Assembly: GCF_029633865.1 (NCBI RefSeq) | Contig: NC_079223.1 | Coordinates: 8,461,432-8,525,431 of the forward strand | Length of the DNA stretch: 64,000 bases | Direction: 5' to 3' | Origin: Lampris incognitus | Lineage: Eukaryota; Chordata; Actinopteri; Lampriformes; Lampridae | Part shown: piece by piece, positions 63,523 through 64,000 of the stretch | How positions within the stretch are numbered: the stretch's first letter is position 1 | Layout: every line of letters starts with the position of its first letter | Position numbers and translations under genes: made by a program | Notes under the pieces: generated by a model | The model's database searches: none | What the model was told of the DNA's origin: nothing | Seen by the model: only the letters and a program-made list of their open reading frames with translations

Positions 63523-63748
63523 GACCGTGCAAGGCAATTCCCTGATGTTCTGCACGAAAGCGGGGGTAAACCGTTTTGCACCATGTGCAACGTTGTGGTG
63601 GAACACAACTGAAAATCCTTGATTGACGAGCAGTTTTCAACCGCGAAACACACCCGGAGACTGGCTGAAACGCATGGACAACAGACGAGACAAATCACCA
63701 TGACAGGATGTTGCATCCAGATCTACTGCAAGCGCGCAAAGAATCAAG
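63523..63748 (+). pseudogene. CGGBP1/hAT-like zinc-finger exon fragment, interrupted by SINE A
   Basis: The plus strand reads EDRARQFPDVLHESGGKPFC then TMCNVVVEHN, a stop, then LIDEQFSTAKHTRRLAE and TRQITMTG. This resembles the BED-type finger of CGGBP1-like proteins derived from hAT transposases (C-x2-C...H...H). The upstream part, TEITAGDR, lies left of the SINE at 63110-63137, so the SINE split the domain. AAG|GTGAGT at 63746-63751 could be a splice donor. The in-frame TGA (63610-63612) argues for a dead copy. The continuation lies outside the window. Confidence 0.5.
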
Positions 63749-64000
63749 GTGAGTTGGACTCAATATGCATGGTTAGTGGGGACGCGTGCTTGCCTGTTTG
63801 CATGATTCTTTGTAACCCTGAGCCTTTTTTGGTCAGGTTACTTATAACACTCAGAAAAGTGCGGTTTTGGAAAAAGTCGCCTTCGATTTTTAATGAATTT
63901 TAAACCCCCCCCCCAAAAAAGCAACTATTTTTGCAATTTTTACTTGCTGCTGCAAGTTCATTGCAAAAAACGACTAAAAACATCACAACATGCATTGCAA

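Noticed and set aside
55278-64000. A second protein gene downstream of micu1
   Set aside because: All recognisable coding similarity here belongs to mobile elements or the CGGBP1/hAT-like fragment; no intact exon chain was found.

Overview
This window is vertebrate nuclear DNA, almost certainly from a teleost fish. There is no bacterial gene organisation. The sequence is full of fish-type tRNA-derived SINEs, a 5S-rRNA-derived SINE, degenerate LINEs, a Penelope-like fragment, a Tc1-type transposase fragment and long CA/GT and CT microsatellites. One protein gene dominates: a complete plus-strand orthologue of MICU1, the EF-hand gatekeeper of the mitochondrial calcium uniporter. The species cannot be told from the sequence.

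Gene layout: a GC-rich promoter region with a predicted non-coding first exon ends at a GTGAGT donor at 6968. The start codon is at 14996, one base into the first coding exon. Eleven constitutive coding exons follow (14995-15159, 18990-19188, 23440-23602, 28082-28125, 45381-45495, 47529-47611, 47945-48145, 50532-50669, 52171-52279, 54818-54907, 55114-55277), all with AG/GT boundaries and matching phases. They encode 489 residues. A 12-base micro-exon at 33683-33694 encodes DFWQ. It corresponds to the EFWQ insert of the mammalian skeletal-muscle isoform MICU1.1 and sits in the 17-kb intron at the same splice junction.

Upstream (1-6700): a LINE fragment inserted into a SINE tail (1.7-2.45 kb), a 93-bp G-rich minisatellite (3.45-4.77 kb), an L1-like LINE 3' end (4.9-5.9 kb), and a SINE split by a miniature LTR element (5.96-6.65 kb). 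The introns hold about 13 copies of one SINE family (called family B here), roughly 14 copies of another (family A), several other retroposons, a 3.7-kb dead LINE (36.2-39.9 kb), a 942-bp hAT-type element (16.0-17.0 kb) and a three-level nest of inverted-repeat elements (12.4-13.5 kb). Downstream of the gene (55.3-64 kb) lie two antisense SINEs, a rearranged Penelope-like element, a Tc1-type fragment, and at the right edge a zinc-finger-like exon interrupted by a SINE.

The most unusual observation is a family of miniature LTR elements (TRIM-like) at 6110-6483 and 20778-21532, with a partial LTR at 45519-45639. They have about 135-150-bp direct terminal repeats and only about 106-116 bp of internal sequence. 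In both paired elements the internal part begins with a primer-binding site matching the 3' end of a tRNA-Leu. Each LTR carries a tRNA-like core with recognisable Pol III A- and B-box motifs. This resembles the plant Cassandra elements, whose LTRs carry 5S rRNA, but with a tRNA core.
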